A stretch of DNA of 64,000 nt from Novosphingobium sp. IK01 (GTDB lineage: Bacteria > Pseudomonadota > Alphaproteobacteria > Sphingomonadales > Sphingomonadaceae). Within the stretch, counting starts at the first letter, position 1. Each line of letters starts with the position of its first letter. The position numbers and the translations under genes were made by a program. Of the stretch, positions 45,858-55,458 are shown one piece after another. The stretch spans positions 2,283,001 to 2,347,000 of the forward strand of contig NZ_BTFW01000001.1 of NCBI RefSeq assembly GCF_033242265.1, in the 5' to 3' direction. The notes below the pieces were generated by a model. The model was not told the origin of the DNA and made no database searches. It worked only from the letters and a program-made list of their open reading frames with translations.

Positions 45858-47363
45858 TCAGTCATCCATGTCGTGGAGCATCTGGTCGGGCGCCAGATCG
45901 CTGAATCGGGTGATCCGCGCCTCGAAGCGCAGGCGCACCTTGCCGGTCGAACCGTGGCGCTGCTTGGCCACGATCAGTTCGGCCAGGCCGAACACGCGCT
46001 CCATTTCGGCGGCCCAGGCGGCGTGGGCCTCGTGGACCTTGGAGTCGTCGCTCTCGATCGGGCGCTTGGGCTCGCGCGAGGCGACATAGTAGTCCTCGCG
46101 GAAGACGAACCAGACCATGTCGGCGTCCTGCTCGATCGAGCCCGATTCGCGAAGGTCGGAGAGCATCGGGCGCTTGTCGTCGCGCTGTTCGACCGCACGC
46201 GAAAGCTGCGAAAGCGCGATCACCGGAACCGAGAGTTCCTTGGCCAGGGTCTTGAGCCCGCGCGAAATTTCGGAAATTTCGTTGACGCGGTTGTCCGACC
46301 GCCCCGTGCCCGAGAGCAGCTGGAGGTAGTCGACCACGATCAGCCCGATGTCGTGACGGCGCTTGAGACGGCGCGCGCGGGTGCGCAGCGCGCCGATCGA
46401 AAGGCCGGGGGTATCGTCGATAAAGAGCGGCAGCTCGGCCAGGCGCTGGCTGGCGAACGAAAGCTGCTGAAAATCCTCGCGGCTGATGCGGCCCATGCGC
46501 AGCGACTCGGAGCTGATCCCCGACTGTTCCGCCAGAATACGCGTGGCGAGCTGGTCGGCGCTCATTTCGAGGCTGAAGAAGGCCACCGCCGCCCCCACCG
46601 ATTCCTTGGCGCTGATCCCGCGCGACAGGTCGTCGCGCAGGCGGTCGGCACAGTTGAACGCGATGTTGGTGACCAGCGAGGTCTTGCCCATGCCCGGACG
46701 CCCGGCCAGGATGATAAGGTCGGAATCGTGCAGGCCGCCGATTTTCTCGTTGACCGAAGTCAGGCCCGTGGTCGTGCCCGAGATGTGCCCGCCCGAAAGC
46801 AGCGCCTTCTCGATCATTTCGAGGCTGGCGCGCGTGGCCTGCCCGAACGTCTGCGCCTCGTTGCCGGTCTGGGCGCCTTCGGCGACGGAAAACAGCGCGG
46901 CTTCGGCCTGTTCCACCTGTTTGAGCGGCTCGACCGTCTCGCTGGTGTCCATGGCCCCCTCGACGAGGTTGCGGCCCACGCTGATAAGCTCGCGCAAAAG
47001 CGCCAGATCGTAGATCTGCTGCGCCAGTTCGCGCGGGGCGAGCAGGCCCTGCCCGTCGCCGGTCAGCCGCGCGAGATAGGCCGTGCCGCCCAGTTCCCTG
47101 AGGCCCTCGTCGCTCTCGAAATAGGGCTTGAGGGTGACCGGGGTGACCACCGCCTTGCGGTCGATCAGCGCGAGGATGCGCTCGAACACGCGACCATGGA
47201 CAGCGGCGAAGAAATGATCGGGCCGCAGCGGCACGGTCATTTCTTCCATGATGCGGTTGTCGATCAGCACCGCACCGAGGAAGGCGGCCTCGGCCTCGAC
47301 ATTGGCGGGAAGCGCGCGAACGTCGGTGGCCTGGGCGGCGAGGATGGCTTGGCTGGCGGACAT
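45858..47363 (-). CDS. dnaB: Replicative DNA helicase
   Basis: 501 residues from the ATG at 47361-47363 (MSASQAILAAQ); MGM two codons earlier is the alternative. It has the N-terminal primase-interaction domain (LPANVEAEAAFLGAVLID), then the RecA-like C-terminal motor with GRPGMGKTSL (Walker A), AFFSLEMSADQLATR, LIVVDYLQLLSG (Walker B) and the QLSR / RESGSIEQDAD motifs. The hexamer unwinds the fork. The frame stays open to 48008 but is a shadow of UPF0262 there. Confidence 0.97.
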   Translation of the reverse strand: MSASQAILAAQATDVRALPANVEAEAAFLGAVLIDNRIMEEMTVPLRPDHFFAAVHGRVFERILALIDRKAVVTPVTLKPYFESDEGLRELGGTAYLARLTGDGQGLLAPRELAQQIYDLALLRELISVGRNLVEGAMDTSETVEPLKQVEQAEAALFSVAEGAQTGNEAQTFGQATRASLEMIEKALLSGGHISGTTTGLTSVNEKIGGLHDSDLIILAGRPGMGKTSLVTNIAFNCADRLRDDLSRGISAKESVGAAVAFFSLEMSADQLATRILAEQSGISSESLRMGRISREDFQQLSFASQRLAELPLFIDDTPGLSIGALRTRARRLKRRHDIGLIVVDYLQLLSGTGRSDNRVNEISEISRGLKTLAKELSVPVIALSQLSRAVEQRDDKRPMLSDLRESGSIEQDADMVWFVFREDYYVASREPKRPIESDDSKVHEAHAAWAAEMERVFGLAELIVAKQRHGSTGKVRLRFEARITRFSDLAPDQMLHDMDD

Positions 47364-47537
47364 ACCCATGAAAATGGCGCATGCCCCCCCTGCTGGCAAG
47401 GCGCGCGCCCGGTGCGCCTCTCCCCACGTTTTCCACAGCCTGTGGACGATTTGCCCCCTCGTGACACCAAGGTAGAAGGCAAAAGGCCGGGGAATGCGCT
47501 TGCTGATGGCGCCAGGTTGTTGCAAACCTTGGCCCGC

Positions 47538-48020
47538 ATGGCGGACTTGCGCATCTCGCATATCGAGCTCGACGAAGCGACGATCGTCTGGCGGAACGCC
47601 GATGTCGAGCAGGAACGCCGCGTCGCCATCTTCGATCTGATCGAGGAAAACACCTTCCGCCCCCTGCGGTCCGAGGCGGCGGGGCATCAGGGCCCCTATC
47701 GCCTGCGGCTTTCGGTGAACGACGGGCGCCTGTCCCTCGACATCGCCGACGAGTCGGGCGCCCCGCTCGAAAGCGTGATTCTGGGCCTCGGGCGCTTCCG
47801 CCGCCCGATCCGCGAATACTTCGCGATCTGCGACAGCTATTACCAGGCGATTCGCCGCGCCACCGCGCAGGAAATCGAGACGATCGACATGGCCCGGCGC
47901 GGCATCCACAACGAGGCTGCCGACATGCTGCTCGAACGGCTCGAAGGCAAGATCGAGACCGATTTCGCCACCGCACGCCGCCTCTTCACGCTGATCTGCG
48001 TGCTGCACATTCGCGGATAA
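47538..48020 (+). CDS. UPF0262 family protein
   Basis: 160 residues from the ATG at 47538. The family pattern is clear: DEATIVWRNADVEQERRVAIFDLIEEN, then LRLSVNDGRLSLDI and ILGLGRFRRPIREYFAICDSYYQAIR. UPF0262 is nearly restricted to alphaproteobacteria and its function is unknown. It is divergent from dnaB, with 174 bases between starts, and may share regulation. The frame is open far upstream as an antisense shadow of dnaB. Confidence 0.85.
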   Translation: MADLRISHIELDEATIVWRNADVEQERRVAIFDLIEENTFRPLRSEAAGHQGPYRLRLSVNDGRLSLDIADESGAPLESVILGLGRFRRPIREYFAICDSYYQAIRRATAQEIETIDMARRGIHNEAADMLLERLEGKIETDFATARRLFTLICVLHIRG

Positions 48021-48108
48021 TCCGCCGCCCCCTCCCTTTTGACGTCATCCCCGGCTTGGCCTATGGCGCGCGCTTTCCACAATCAGGATCGGGGGCGCGC
48101 TCTCTTTT

Positions 48109-48804
48109 ATGGCCAGAGGCAGGAACAAGGCGCTTGGGCGCGTGCTGGCAGGGCTGCTGCTGGCGGCGCTGGTCGGCGCGGGCCTGCTGTGGCGGGAAAG
48201 CCATGTCTGGCGCCCCGATACCAGAGCCTTCCCCGTCCAGGGGGCCTGGACCGATGTTCACGATGCGCCGGTCGACTGGCGTCTGCTGCGCGGCGATGGT
48301 GCCGATTTCGTCTACATGACCGCCAGCGAAGGCCCCCGCCGCCGCGACGAGGCCTTTACCGATGGCCTCGAACAGGCCCGCACCGCCGGGCTTCAGGTCG
48401 GCGCGGTCCATGTCTACGACTTGTGCGCGCCCGGCGACGAGCAGGCGGCCAATTTCGTCACGATGGTCCCGCGCGAGACAGTGCTGCTGCCCCCGGCGGT
48501 CGCGCTCTCCCTCGATTCGCGCAGTTGCCCCGAGCCGCCGACCGAGGCCGCCTTGCAGAGCGAGTTGACCACGTTCCTCAACCAGGTCGAAAAGCACGCG
48601 GGCAAGCCCGCCATCCTGATGCTCACGCAAGACATGGAAAACCGCTATCATCTGGCGGCGGTGATCGACCGCAATGTCTGGGTGCGCCGCAACTACTGGC
48701 AGCCTTCCTATGTGCAGAGGCCTTTCGTGATGTGGACCGCCAACGATCATTTCCATGGCCAGGCCGCGCCGGGCCCCTTGCGCTGGGTGGTGGTGCAACC
48801 ATGA
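48109..48804 (+). CDS. Glycoside hydrolase family 25 (lysozyme-like) protein
   Basis: 231 residues: a basic N-terminus and one hydrophobic helix (VLAGLLLAALVGAGLLW) as signal or anchor, then a GH25-like barrel: VQGAWTDVHDAPVDW, ADFVYMTASEG, RDEAFTDGLEQARTAGLQVGAVHVYDLC. GH25 enzymes cleave the glycan strands of peptidoglycan. The canonical DxE near FIxxKATEG reads YMTASEG, so E is kept, but the first conserved D should be checked. Its stop overlaps the cdd ATG by four bases. Confidence 0.8.
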   Translation: MARGRNKALGRVLAGLLLAALVGAGLLWRESHVWRPDTRAFPVQGAWTDVHDAPVDWRLLRGDGADFVYMTASEGPRRRDEAFTDGLEQARTAGLQVGAVHVYDLCAPGDEQAANFVTMVPRETVLLPPAVALSLDSRSCPEPPTEAALQSELTTFLNQVEKHAGKPAILMLTQDMENRYHLAAVIDRNVWVRRNYWQPSYVQRPFVMWTANDHFHGQAAPGPLRWVVVQP

Positions 48805-49238
48805 ACAGCCCGCTCGACGAACCCCGGAAAACCGCGCTGATCGCCGCCGCGCGCGCCGCGCGCGAAAGTGCCTATGCGCCCTATTCGCGCTTCACCGTGG
48901 GCGCGGCGCTGCTGTTTGCCGATGGCAGCATGGTGAGCGGCTGCAATGTCGAGAACGCAAGCTATGGCCTCTCGCTCTGCGCCGAGACGGTGGCCTGTGG
49001 CAGCGCGGCCCATGCGGGCAAGCGCGGCGGCCTCGTGGCCGTGGCCGTGGCGGGCGGCCCGGAAGGCACCGAAGGCGAGCCGATCACCCCGTGTGGCCGT
49101 TGCCGCCAGATGCTCCATGAACAGGCCGCGCTGGGTGGCACCGATCCGCTGGTGATCAGCCTGGGCGCCGACGTGGCAATCGAGGAGCCGCTTTCGGCCC
49201 TTTTGCCGCGCGCATTCGGGCCTTCCTATCTCGGCTGA
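48801..49238 (+). CDS. cdd: Cytidine deaminase
   Basis: 145 residues, the tetrameric short form. Zinc ligands and general base are C60-A-E62 and C98-G-R-C101, and the substrate loop [10 protein letters not shown] is intact. It deaminates cytidine and deoxycytidine to uridines for salvage. It starts within the last codons of the GH25 gene (ATGA overlap) and precedes dcd by 46 bases, grouping two pyrimidine deaminases. Confidence 0.95.
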   Translation: MNSPLDEPRKTALIAAARAARESAYAPYSRFTVGAALLFADGSMVSGCNVENASYGLSLCAETVACGSAAHAGKRGGLVAVAVAGGPEGTEGEPITPCGRCRQMLHEQAALGGTDPLVISLGADVAIEEPLSALLPRAFGPSYLG

Positions 49239-49284
49239 ATTTCCTCTTTTCCTTCTCTTTCAAGATACTAGCAAAGGACCGGCC

Positions 49285-49839
49285 TTGGCCATTCTCTCCG
49301 ACAAGTGGATCCGCGAACAGGCCCTCACGCAGGGCATAATCGAGCCCTTCGTGGAAAACCAGCGGCGCGATGGCTGCATCAGCTATGGCCTGTCCTCGTA
49401 TGGCTACGACGCGCGCGTGGCCGACGAGTTCAAGATCTTCACCAACGTCGATTCGGCGGTGGTCGACCCCAAGGATTTCGACAGCAATTCCTTCGTCGAC
49501 CGCAAGACCGATGTCTGCGTGATCCCGCCCAACTCGTTCGCACTGGCGCGCACGGTCGAATATTTCCGTGTCCCGCGCGACGTGCTGGTGATCTGCCTTG
49601 GCAAGTCGACGTATGCGCGCTGCGGGATCATCGTGAACGTGACCCCGCTCGAACCGGGCTGGGAAGGCCACGTCACCCTCGAATTCTCGAACACGACGCC
49701 GCTGCCCGCGCGCATCTATGCCAACGAGGGCGCGTGCCAGTTCCTGTTCCTGCAAGGCAACGAGCCGTGCGAGACCAGCTATGCCGACCGCGCGGGCAAG
49801 TACATGGGCCAGCGGGGGGTCACGCTTCCCCGGTTGTAA
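49285..49839 (+). CDS. dcd: dCTP deaminase
   Basis: 184 residues of the dUTPase-like fold. [36 protein letters not shown] with the catalytic Glu in [19 protein letters not shown], and the C-terminal lid are conserved. It converts dCTP to dUTP, the main source of dTMP in many Proteobacteria. The start is a TTG at 49285 with AAGGA eight bases upstream; MAILSDKWI is the family N-terminus. Confidence 0.96.
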   Translation: MAILSDKWIREQALTQGIIEPFVENQRRDGCISYGLSSYGYDARVADEFKIFTNVDSAVVDPKDFDSNSFVDRKTDVCVIPPNSFALARTVEYFRVPRDVLVICLGKSTYARCGIIVNVTPLEPGWEGHVTLEFSNTTPLPARIYANEGACQFLFLQGNEPCETSYADRAGKYMGQRGVTLPRL

Positions 49840-49919
49840 GTCGGTAAACTGCTTCCGATCTGGCGGGAGCGGCGCCGGGGCTCTTGTGAGGGCCAAGGGC
49901 CGCGGGCACTCTGCCGCCC

Positions 49920-51428
49920 ATGGTCGCGCTCGTTGCCACGGTTGCCTATCTCGGTCTCGAAGCCCGCAGTGTCGAGGTGCAGTGCCAGGTGGCGCCGGGC
50001 CTGCCCTCGTTCCGGGTCGTCGGCCTGCCCGACAAGGCCGTGGGCGAAAGCCGGGAGCGGGTCCATGCCGCGCTCGCCGCGCTGGGCCTGAGCCTTCCGC
50101 CCAAGCGGATCACGGTCAACCTCTCCCCCGCCGACCTGCCCAAGGAAGGCGCGCATTACGATCTGCCCATCGCGCTCGCCCTGCTCGCGGCCATGGGGAT
50201 CGTCGACCGCGAGACGGTCGGGGACTATCTGGCCGTCGGTGAACTCGCGCTCGACGGGCGGATCATCGCCAGCCCCGGTGTCCTGCTCGCCGCGCTTCAC
50301 GCGGCCTCATGCGGCAAAGGGCTGATCTGCCCGGTGGCGCAAGGGCCCGAGGCGCGCTGGGCGCCGGGCATCGACGTGATCGCCGCGCCCGACCTGATCA
50401 GCCTGCTCAACCATCTCAAGGGCACCCAGGCCCTCGCCCCGCCCCAGCCCGGACAGGCCCGCCCGCCCCTCCGGCAGGCCGACCTGCGGCAGGTCAAGGG
50501 GCAGGAAACCGCCAAGCGCGCGCTCGAAATCGCGGCGGCCGGCGGGCACAATCTCCTGCTGGTCGGCCCGCCCGGCGCCGGCAAATCGCTGATGGCCTCG
50601 TGCCTGCCGGGCATCCTGCCCGACCTCACGCCGAGCGAGGCGCTCGAAGCCTCGCTGGTGGCCTCGGTCGCGGGGATGCTGGAGGACGGGCAGATCAGCC
50701 GCGCGCGGCCCTATCGCAGCCCGCACCATTCGGCCTCGATGGCCGCGCTCACCGGCGGGGGCCTGCGCGTGCGCCCCGGCGAGGTCAGCCTCGCGCATCT
50801 GGGCGTGCTGTTCCTCGACGAACTGCCCGAATTCCAGCGCGGCGCGCTCGATTCGCTGCGCCAGCCGCTCGAAACAGGCGAAGTGACCGTCGCGCGGGCC
50901 AATGCCCATGTGACGTTCCCCGCGCGGGTCCAGCTGATCGCGGCGATGAACCCGTGCCGCTGCGGCCATCTGGGCGATCCGGCGCTGGGATGCAGCCGCG
51001 CGCCCAAATGCGCCGCCGACTACCAGTCGCGCATTTCCGGCCCCCTGCTCGACCGGATCGACCTTCATGTCGAGGTAGACCCGGTTTCCGCCGCCGACCT
51101 TGCCCTGCCGCCGCCCGCCGAAGGCTCGGACGAAGTGGCCGCCCGCGTCGCCGCCGCACGCCAGCGCCAGACCACCCGGCTCGAAGGCACCGGGCGGCGC
51201 AACAACGCCGAACTCGACGGCAACCTGCTCGACCGCCACGCCACGCCCGACGCGCCAGGCCAGCAATTGCTGCTCAAGGCCGCCGAGGCGATGCGCCTGT
51301 CCGCGCGCGGCTATACCCGCATCCTGCGCGTGGCCCGGACCGTGGCCGATCTGGCCGGTGCCGATCAGGTCGGCCGGGTCCATGTGGCCGAAGCCCTCGG
51401 CTATCGCCGCATGCCCCCGCGCGCCTGA
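49920..51428 (+). CDS. YifB/ComM-family Mg-chelatase-like AAA+ ATPase
   Basis: 502 residues: an N-terminal Lon-protease-like fold domain (ARSVEVQCQVAPGLPSFRVVGLPD, KRITVNLSPADLPKEGAHYDLPIAL), then an AAA+ domain with GPPGAGKS (Walker A), LFLDELPEF (Walker B) and AMNPCRCGHLGD, and a C-terminal lid. ComM-type proteins are hexameric helicases promoting branch migration during natural transformation. No other competence gene is near. It ends 9 bases before the convergent kpsS-like stop. Confidence 0.93.
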   Translation: MVALVATVAYLGLEARSVEVQCQVAPGLPSFRVVGLPDKAVGESRERVHAALAALGLSLPPKRITVNLSPADLPKEGAHYDLPIALALLAAMGIVDRETVGDYLAVGELALDGRIIASPGVLLAALHAASCGKGLICPVAQGPEARWAPGIDVIAAPDLISLLNHLKGTQALAPPQPGQARPPLRQADLRQVKGQETAKRALEIAAAGGHNLLLVGPPGAGKSLMASCLPGILPDLTPSEALEASLVASVAGMLEDGQISRARPYRSPHHSASMAALTGGGLRVRPGEVSLAHLGVLFLDELPEFQRGALDSLRQPLETGEVTVARANAHVTFPARVQLIAAMNPCRCGHLGDPALGCSRAPKCAADYQSRISGPLLDRIDLHVEVDPVSAADLALPPPAEGSDEVAARVAAARQRQTTRLEGTGRRNNAELDGNLLDRHATPDAPGQQLLLKAAEAMRLSARGYTRILRVARTVADLAGADQVGRVHVAEALGYRRMPPRA

Positions 51429-51437
51429 TTTTCCCGC

Positions 51438-52700
51438 TCATTCGGGGACGAGCGGACGGCCTTCGAGGCGGGCGACAGCGTGGCGGACGACCTTGTCGAG
51501 GGCTTCCTGGCTGAAGAACCCGCCCGGAATCAGGCACCGTTCGATCAGCACGCGGCGGAAGGCGGCGAAGGTGTCCGCATCCGGGGCGACCGGGTTGCCC
51601 CAGAAGGCGTCGATGCCGTCCTGACAGGTGAGATCGGGCACGTCGTAGACCGCATGGCCCAGCACCACCACCGGCACCCCGGCGGCCAGCGCGAACGTGC
51701 CGCTCGTGCTGTTGACCGTGACCATGCCCAGACTGCCGCGCGTGACCGGCACGATGTCGCCCATGGCGAGGTAATCGACCCGGTCGGCCACGCCAAACCG
51801 CGCGGCAAGGTCGGCCACTTCCTGTTCCCAGTTGCGCACGCCGTTGTCGAGCGGGTGCTCCTTGACCACCAGCCGCGTGCCCGCCGGGGCATGGGCGGCA
51901 AACGAGGCGATCACCAGATGGATCGCGGGCAGCATCCCGGCAAAGGGCGAATGCAGGCGGATCTGCGCGTCGGAATCGAGCTGGAGCGGGAAGATGAAAT
52001 AGCGCGCATCCTCGCGCGTGAGGCGTTCGAGCAAGGAGCCCGCAGCCGCCTCGCGCGCCTTGCGCGCACGCAGCTTGCGCCACCAGCCCAGCCCCTCGAC
52101 CACCGGATGCCACGGGCGGTGGTTGCTCCAGCCCGGATAGCGCCAGCGGGTGAGCACGTCGGCGGCGTTGTAGGCAAGGCCTTCGAGCGCGCGGCGGCGG
52201 AACGAGGAGGGCACTTGCGCATGGGGCGGCACCCGGGGCAGCGCGGCGGCGGTCTGCCGGAACCATTCCGGATCGCGCGGCAGCGACGAGTGGCCATTGA
52301 CCCCGCCCAGTTCGAGCGTCACCCAGTCGGGGCGGATATAGCCTTCATCGAAGACATGGACCGGCACGCCAGCCTCGCGGCACAGGCGAATCGCGGGCGC
52401 ATGATGATCGCGGCAATCGCCGAACAGCACCACGTCGGTGATCCCCTTCTCGGCGAGCAGGCGCGCGAAGAAGGCGGGCCACTGCGCCAGCGTGCCGCGA
52501 TACTCGATCCCGCCCGGCAGGCGCCAGAACGCGCGGTCCCCCCCGTTGAAGTTGACCTTGTAGACCTTGTGCCCGTCGTTCAGCAGTTCCTGCCCCAGAC
52601 GGCGGAACAACGGCCCCATCAGGCCTTGCAGAAGCAGAACGGTGCGTGGGCCGGAAAGGATGGCGGGTTGGCCAGCAAGCTGGGGGGACGGTTCGGACAT
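51438..52700 (-). CDS. KpsS-like capsule beta-Kdo transferase
   Basis: 420 residues from the ATG at 52698-52700. Features of the KpsS family are VLLLQGLMGPLFRRLGQELLNDGHKVYKVNFNGGD at the N-terminus, HVFDEGYIRPDWVTLELGGVNG, LVVKEHPLDNG and VNSTSGTFALAAGVPVVVLG. KpsS puts the first Kdo on lyso-phosphatidylglycerol to begin the poly-Kdo linker of group 2 capsules. It is divergent from an LTA-synthase-like gene. kpsC and three Kdo-supply genes lie within 10 kb. Confidence 0.87.
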   Translation of the reverse strand: MSEPSPQLAGQPAILSGPRTVLLLQGLMGPLFRRLGQELLNDGHKVYKVNFNGGDRAFWRLPGGIEYRGTLAQWPAFFARLLAEKGITDVVLFGDCRDHHAPAIRLCREAGVPVHVFDEGYIRPDWVTLELGGVNGHSSLPRDPEWFRQTAAALPRVPPHAQVPSSFRRRALEGLAYNAADVLTRWRYPGWSNHRPWHPVVEGLGWWRKLRARKAREAAAGSLLERLTREDARYFIFPLQLDSDAQIRLHSPFAGMLPAIHLVIASFAAHAPAGTRLVVKEHPLDNGVRNWEQEVADLAARFGVADRVDYLAMGDIVPVTRGSLGMVTVNSTSGTFALAAGVPVVVLGHAVYDVPDLTCQDGIDAFWGNPVAPDADTFAAFRRVLIERCLIPGGFFSQEALDKVVRHAVARLEGRPLVPE

Positions 52701-52895
52701 CGACAAAGAAAGGCGCGCTCCCACGCGTTGGACGGTGTTTCAGGGCGTTAGTCGGGCAGGCCCGCACGGGCAAGAGCGCTGCGAGATGACAAGCACGAGC
52801 CGCCCCGTTATTGAGCCGGGCACTATCGGACCAGGCCCCCCTGCCCACAAGCCCCGCCCACAAACCCTGCCCACAGACAAGGCTGCAACGTCACG

Positions 52896-54479
52896 GTGAC
52901 TTTCAACGGATCGACAGGAACGGCCACCCTGCTGGGCGCATGGGCAGGGGTCTGGCTGATCGACGCGCTGATCCGTCCGCGCGCGCGCCGTTTTCCGATG
53001 CTGCCCATGGTGCGCCGCCTGCCCATGCTGCGTAGCCTGCCCGGACTGGCGCTGCTCGCCGCGATGGCCAGCGCGCTCTATGGCGGGTTTCTCGCGCTGA
53101 CCGGCAATGGCGCAGTAGCCATGGCCCTGACGCTGGCCTTGCAGGGCCTGTTCGCGGTCGCTTCCAATGCCAAGCATGCGATGCTGGGCGAACCGCTGCT
53201 GTTCTCCGATCTGGCACTGGTGGGCGCGCTGTTCCGCCATCCCCAGTTCTATCTGTCGGCGGTGCGGGTCTGGCAGCGGGTGGCGGTGGGGCTGGCCGCG
53301 CTGGTGCTGGTCGGGGCGATTGCCTGGCTGTCCCGTGCCGATCCTGCCGCCCATCTGGCAGGCCTGATCCTGCTGGCAGGCGGGCTCGCGGCGCTCAGGC
53401 TGGCGCGGGGGTGGAGCCGGTCGGCGGCCTGCTCCCTCGCGCGGGTGCCCGATGCGGCCGGGGATGTGCGCGCGCTGGGCCTGATCCCGACGATCCTGCT
53501 CTATTGGTGGCGCTGGCAGGACGAGGCCGATCCGGCCCCCTGCCCGCTTCCCCCGCGCGCGGCGCCCGCCACGCCGCCCGAGCTTGTCGTCGTGATCCAG
53601 TGCGAGAGCTTTGCCGATCCGCGCGACCTGTTCGGCGCCCGCGGAGAAGCCCTGCCCGCTCTCGAAGCCGCCCGCACGGCAGCCTTCCAGTGGGGCAACC
53701 TCGAAGTCAGCGGTTTTGGCGCCTATACCATGCGCACCGAATATGGCGTGCTGTTCGGGCGCGAGGAGGAAGCGCTCGGCTTTCGCCGCTACGACCCGTT
53801 CCTCACCGCGCTGGGCGAGGCCAGCTATGCCCTGCCCGCGCGGCTGCCCGGCTGGCACGCGCGGTTCGTCCACCCGCACGACATGCGCTTTTACGGGCGC
53901 GACGCGATCATGCCCGCAGGCGGCTTTGCCGAACTGGTCGGCGAAGAGCACTTCGCGCCGCCGGGGCCCGGCGAAGGCCGTTACGTGACCGATGCGGCGA
54001 TGACCGAAGTGATCCTCGATCTGGCCGCCCGCACGCCCGGCCCCGATCTGCTGCCCGGCCTGCTGTATGCCGTCACCATCGAGAACCACGGTCCCTGGGC
54101 ACCCGATGCCCGTGGCGGGGGCAAGCCCGATCTGGTCGAAGGCTACATGCGGCTGGTCCGCCATGGCGACGCGATGCTGGCCGCCTTGCGCGAGGGGCTG
54201 GCCGCACTGCGCCGTCCGGCCTTGCTGGTCTTCTTCGGCGACCATCGCCCGAGCATTCCGGGCGCGAGTGTGCCCCCGCCCGAAGGGGCGCAAGGCCGCC
54301 GCCACACGCCCTACGTCATGCTGCGGATCGGCGCCGACGGGCAGACCATCACGGGCGAAAACCGCCGGGTGGACCTGAGCCCGGCGGGGCTGCACCATGC
54401 CGTGCTCGATGCCGTGCTGGGGCCAGTACCGGGACCAGCGCCGGGACCAGCGCCGGAGCCCGCCCCCGGCATGGAATAA
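52896..54479 (+). CDS. LTA-synthase-family phosphotransferase (sulfatase fold)
   Basis: 527 residues from a GTG at 52896. Four or five N-terminal membrane helices precede an extracytoplasmic alkaline-phosphatase/sulfatase-type domain: VVVIQCESFADP (metal-binding Glu), SGFGAYTMRTEYGVLFG (nucleophile Thr expected here), YAVTIENHGPW and FFGDHRPSIPG. Relatives transfer phosphoglycerol from phosphatidylglycerol to glucans or other envelope polymers. Beside kpsS the acceptor may be the capsule or its lipid; this is inference. The tail is a Pro/Gly/Ala repeat. Confidence 0.82.
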   Translation: MTFNGSTGTATLLGAWAGVWLIDALIRPRARRFPMLPMVRRLPMLRSLPGLALLAAMASALYGGFLALTGNGAVAMALTLALQGLFAVASNAKHAMLGEPLLFSDLALVGALFRHPQFYLSAVRVWQRVAVGLAALVLVGAIAWLSRADPAAHLAGLILLAGGLAALRLARGWSRSAACSLARVPDAAGDVRALGLIPTILLYWWRWQDEADPAPCPLPPRAAPATPPELVVVIQCESFADPRDLFGARGEALPALEAARTAAFQWGNLEVSGFGAYTMRTEYGVLFGREEEALGFRRYDPFLTALGEASYALPARLPGWHARFVHPHDMRFYGRDAIMPAGGFAELVGEEHFAPPGPGEGRYVTDAAMTEVILDLAARTPGPDLLPGLLYAVTIENHGPWAPDARGGGKPDLVEGYMRLVRHGDAMLAALREGLAALRRPALLVFFGDHRPSIPGASVPPPEGAQGRRHTPYVMLRIGADGQTITGENRRVDLSPAGLHHAVLDAVLGPVPGPAPGPAPEPAPGME

Positions 54480-54782
54480 AGCCCTTCGGGCGCGGCCTGC
54501 CTCTTGCGTCCACTTTGACACAATCGGCTACATGCTTGCAGCGGGCGATTATTTTCCGGACACGGGATCGAAACATCGCCACGGGATTTTCCCCATGAGT
54601 CTCTCCTCGCTTCGGCAAGGATGACCCGGCACACTTGACACACTCTCGGCACATACGCGGCACAGGGCTTATTCATGCAGGGTTCGGGTCTCATGGGGCA
54701 CATTTCATCGCGCCTGTTCAAACGGGCCTTTCTGTCAGGGTCTTTTCGGCTTGACAGGAATGGCTCACTCCTGTCCGAAGTG

Positions 54783-55454
54783 ATGCCAATGCAACAACCG
54801 GTTTCCGATACGCAACGCATCAGGCTGTTCAAAAATGAACTCCTGGAAAAGCTTACCTTGCTCTCCCCGCGTGTCTTCGCGGCGGTTTGGGGTGTTCTTT
54901 TGCCGCTGATCGCGTGGACGGGATGGACTTACACCGGCGCCCCCGTCCTGCACGGGGGACAGGAAATGATCCACTTCGGATGGACCGTCCTGGGCTCCGT
55001 CGTGCTGGGCCTGGCCTTCTGGACGCTGTTCGAATATGCGATGCACCGTTTCCTGTTCCACTGGGAAACGAACATTCCGCCGGCCCGGTGGCTCGTCTAC
55101 CTGATGCACGGCAACCACCATGAAAGCCCCAACGACCCCTTGCGCGGGCTGATGCCGTTTTCGGTGAGCCTGCCGGTGGGCGGGCTGATCTGGCTGGCCT
55201 GCGTGGCGACGATGGGGCCGATGGGCACCTGGCCGTTCCTGGGCTTCATGATGGGCTACGTGATGTACGACAGCCTGCATTTCGCCTGCCATCAATGGCC
55301 GATGCGCGGGCCTGTGGGGCTGATGTTCAAGCGCCACCACATGCGCCACCACCACATCAACGAACACGCCAACTATGCGATCTCGGCGCTGTTCTGGGAC
55401 CGCGTGTTCGCCACGCGGATCGTTTCGCTCAAGCAGGAAGAAACGAAAGAGTAG
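54783..55454 (+). CDS. Fatty-acid hydroxylase / sterol desaturase superfamily protein
   Basis: 223 residues from ATG 54783; ATG 54675 in frame would add 36 residues. Helices surround the histidine clusters of the di-iron superfamily: HRFLFH, HGNHHE, HFACHQ and HHMRHHH. These match the fatty-acid 2-hydroxylase group more than desaturases. It probably hydroxylates an acyl chain of a membrane lipid. The next gene, four bases on, encodes a second hydroxylase. A 7-bp inverted repeat GACAGGA/TCCTGTC lies just upstream (54753-54775). Confidence 0.85.
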   Translation: MPMQQPVSDTQRIRLFKNELLEKLTLLSPRVFAAVWGVLLPLIAWTGWTYTGAPVLHGGQEMIHFGWTVLGSVVLGLAFWTLFEYAMHRFLFHWETNIPPARWLVYLMHGNHHESPNDPLRGLMPFSVSLPVGGLIWLACVATMGPMGTWPFLGFMMGYVMYDSLHFACHQWPMRGPVGLMFKRHHMRHHHINEHANYAISALFWDRVFATRIVSLKQEETKE

Positions 55455-55458
55455 GCAC

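Noticed and set aside
54510..54780. Three TTGACA hexamers as sigma-70 promoters of the fatty-acid hydroxylase
   Set aside because: None has a convincing -10 element at 16-18 bases, so no promoter is annotated.
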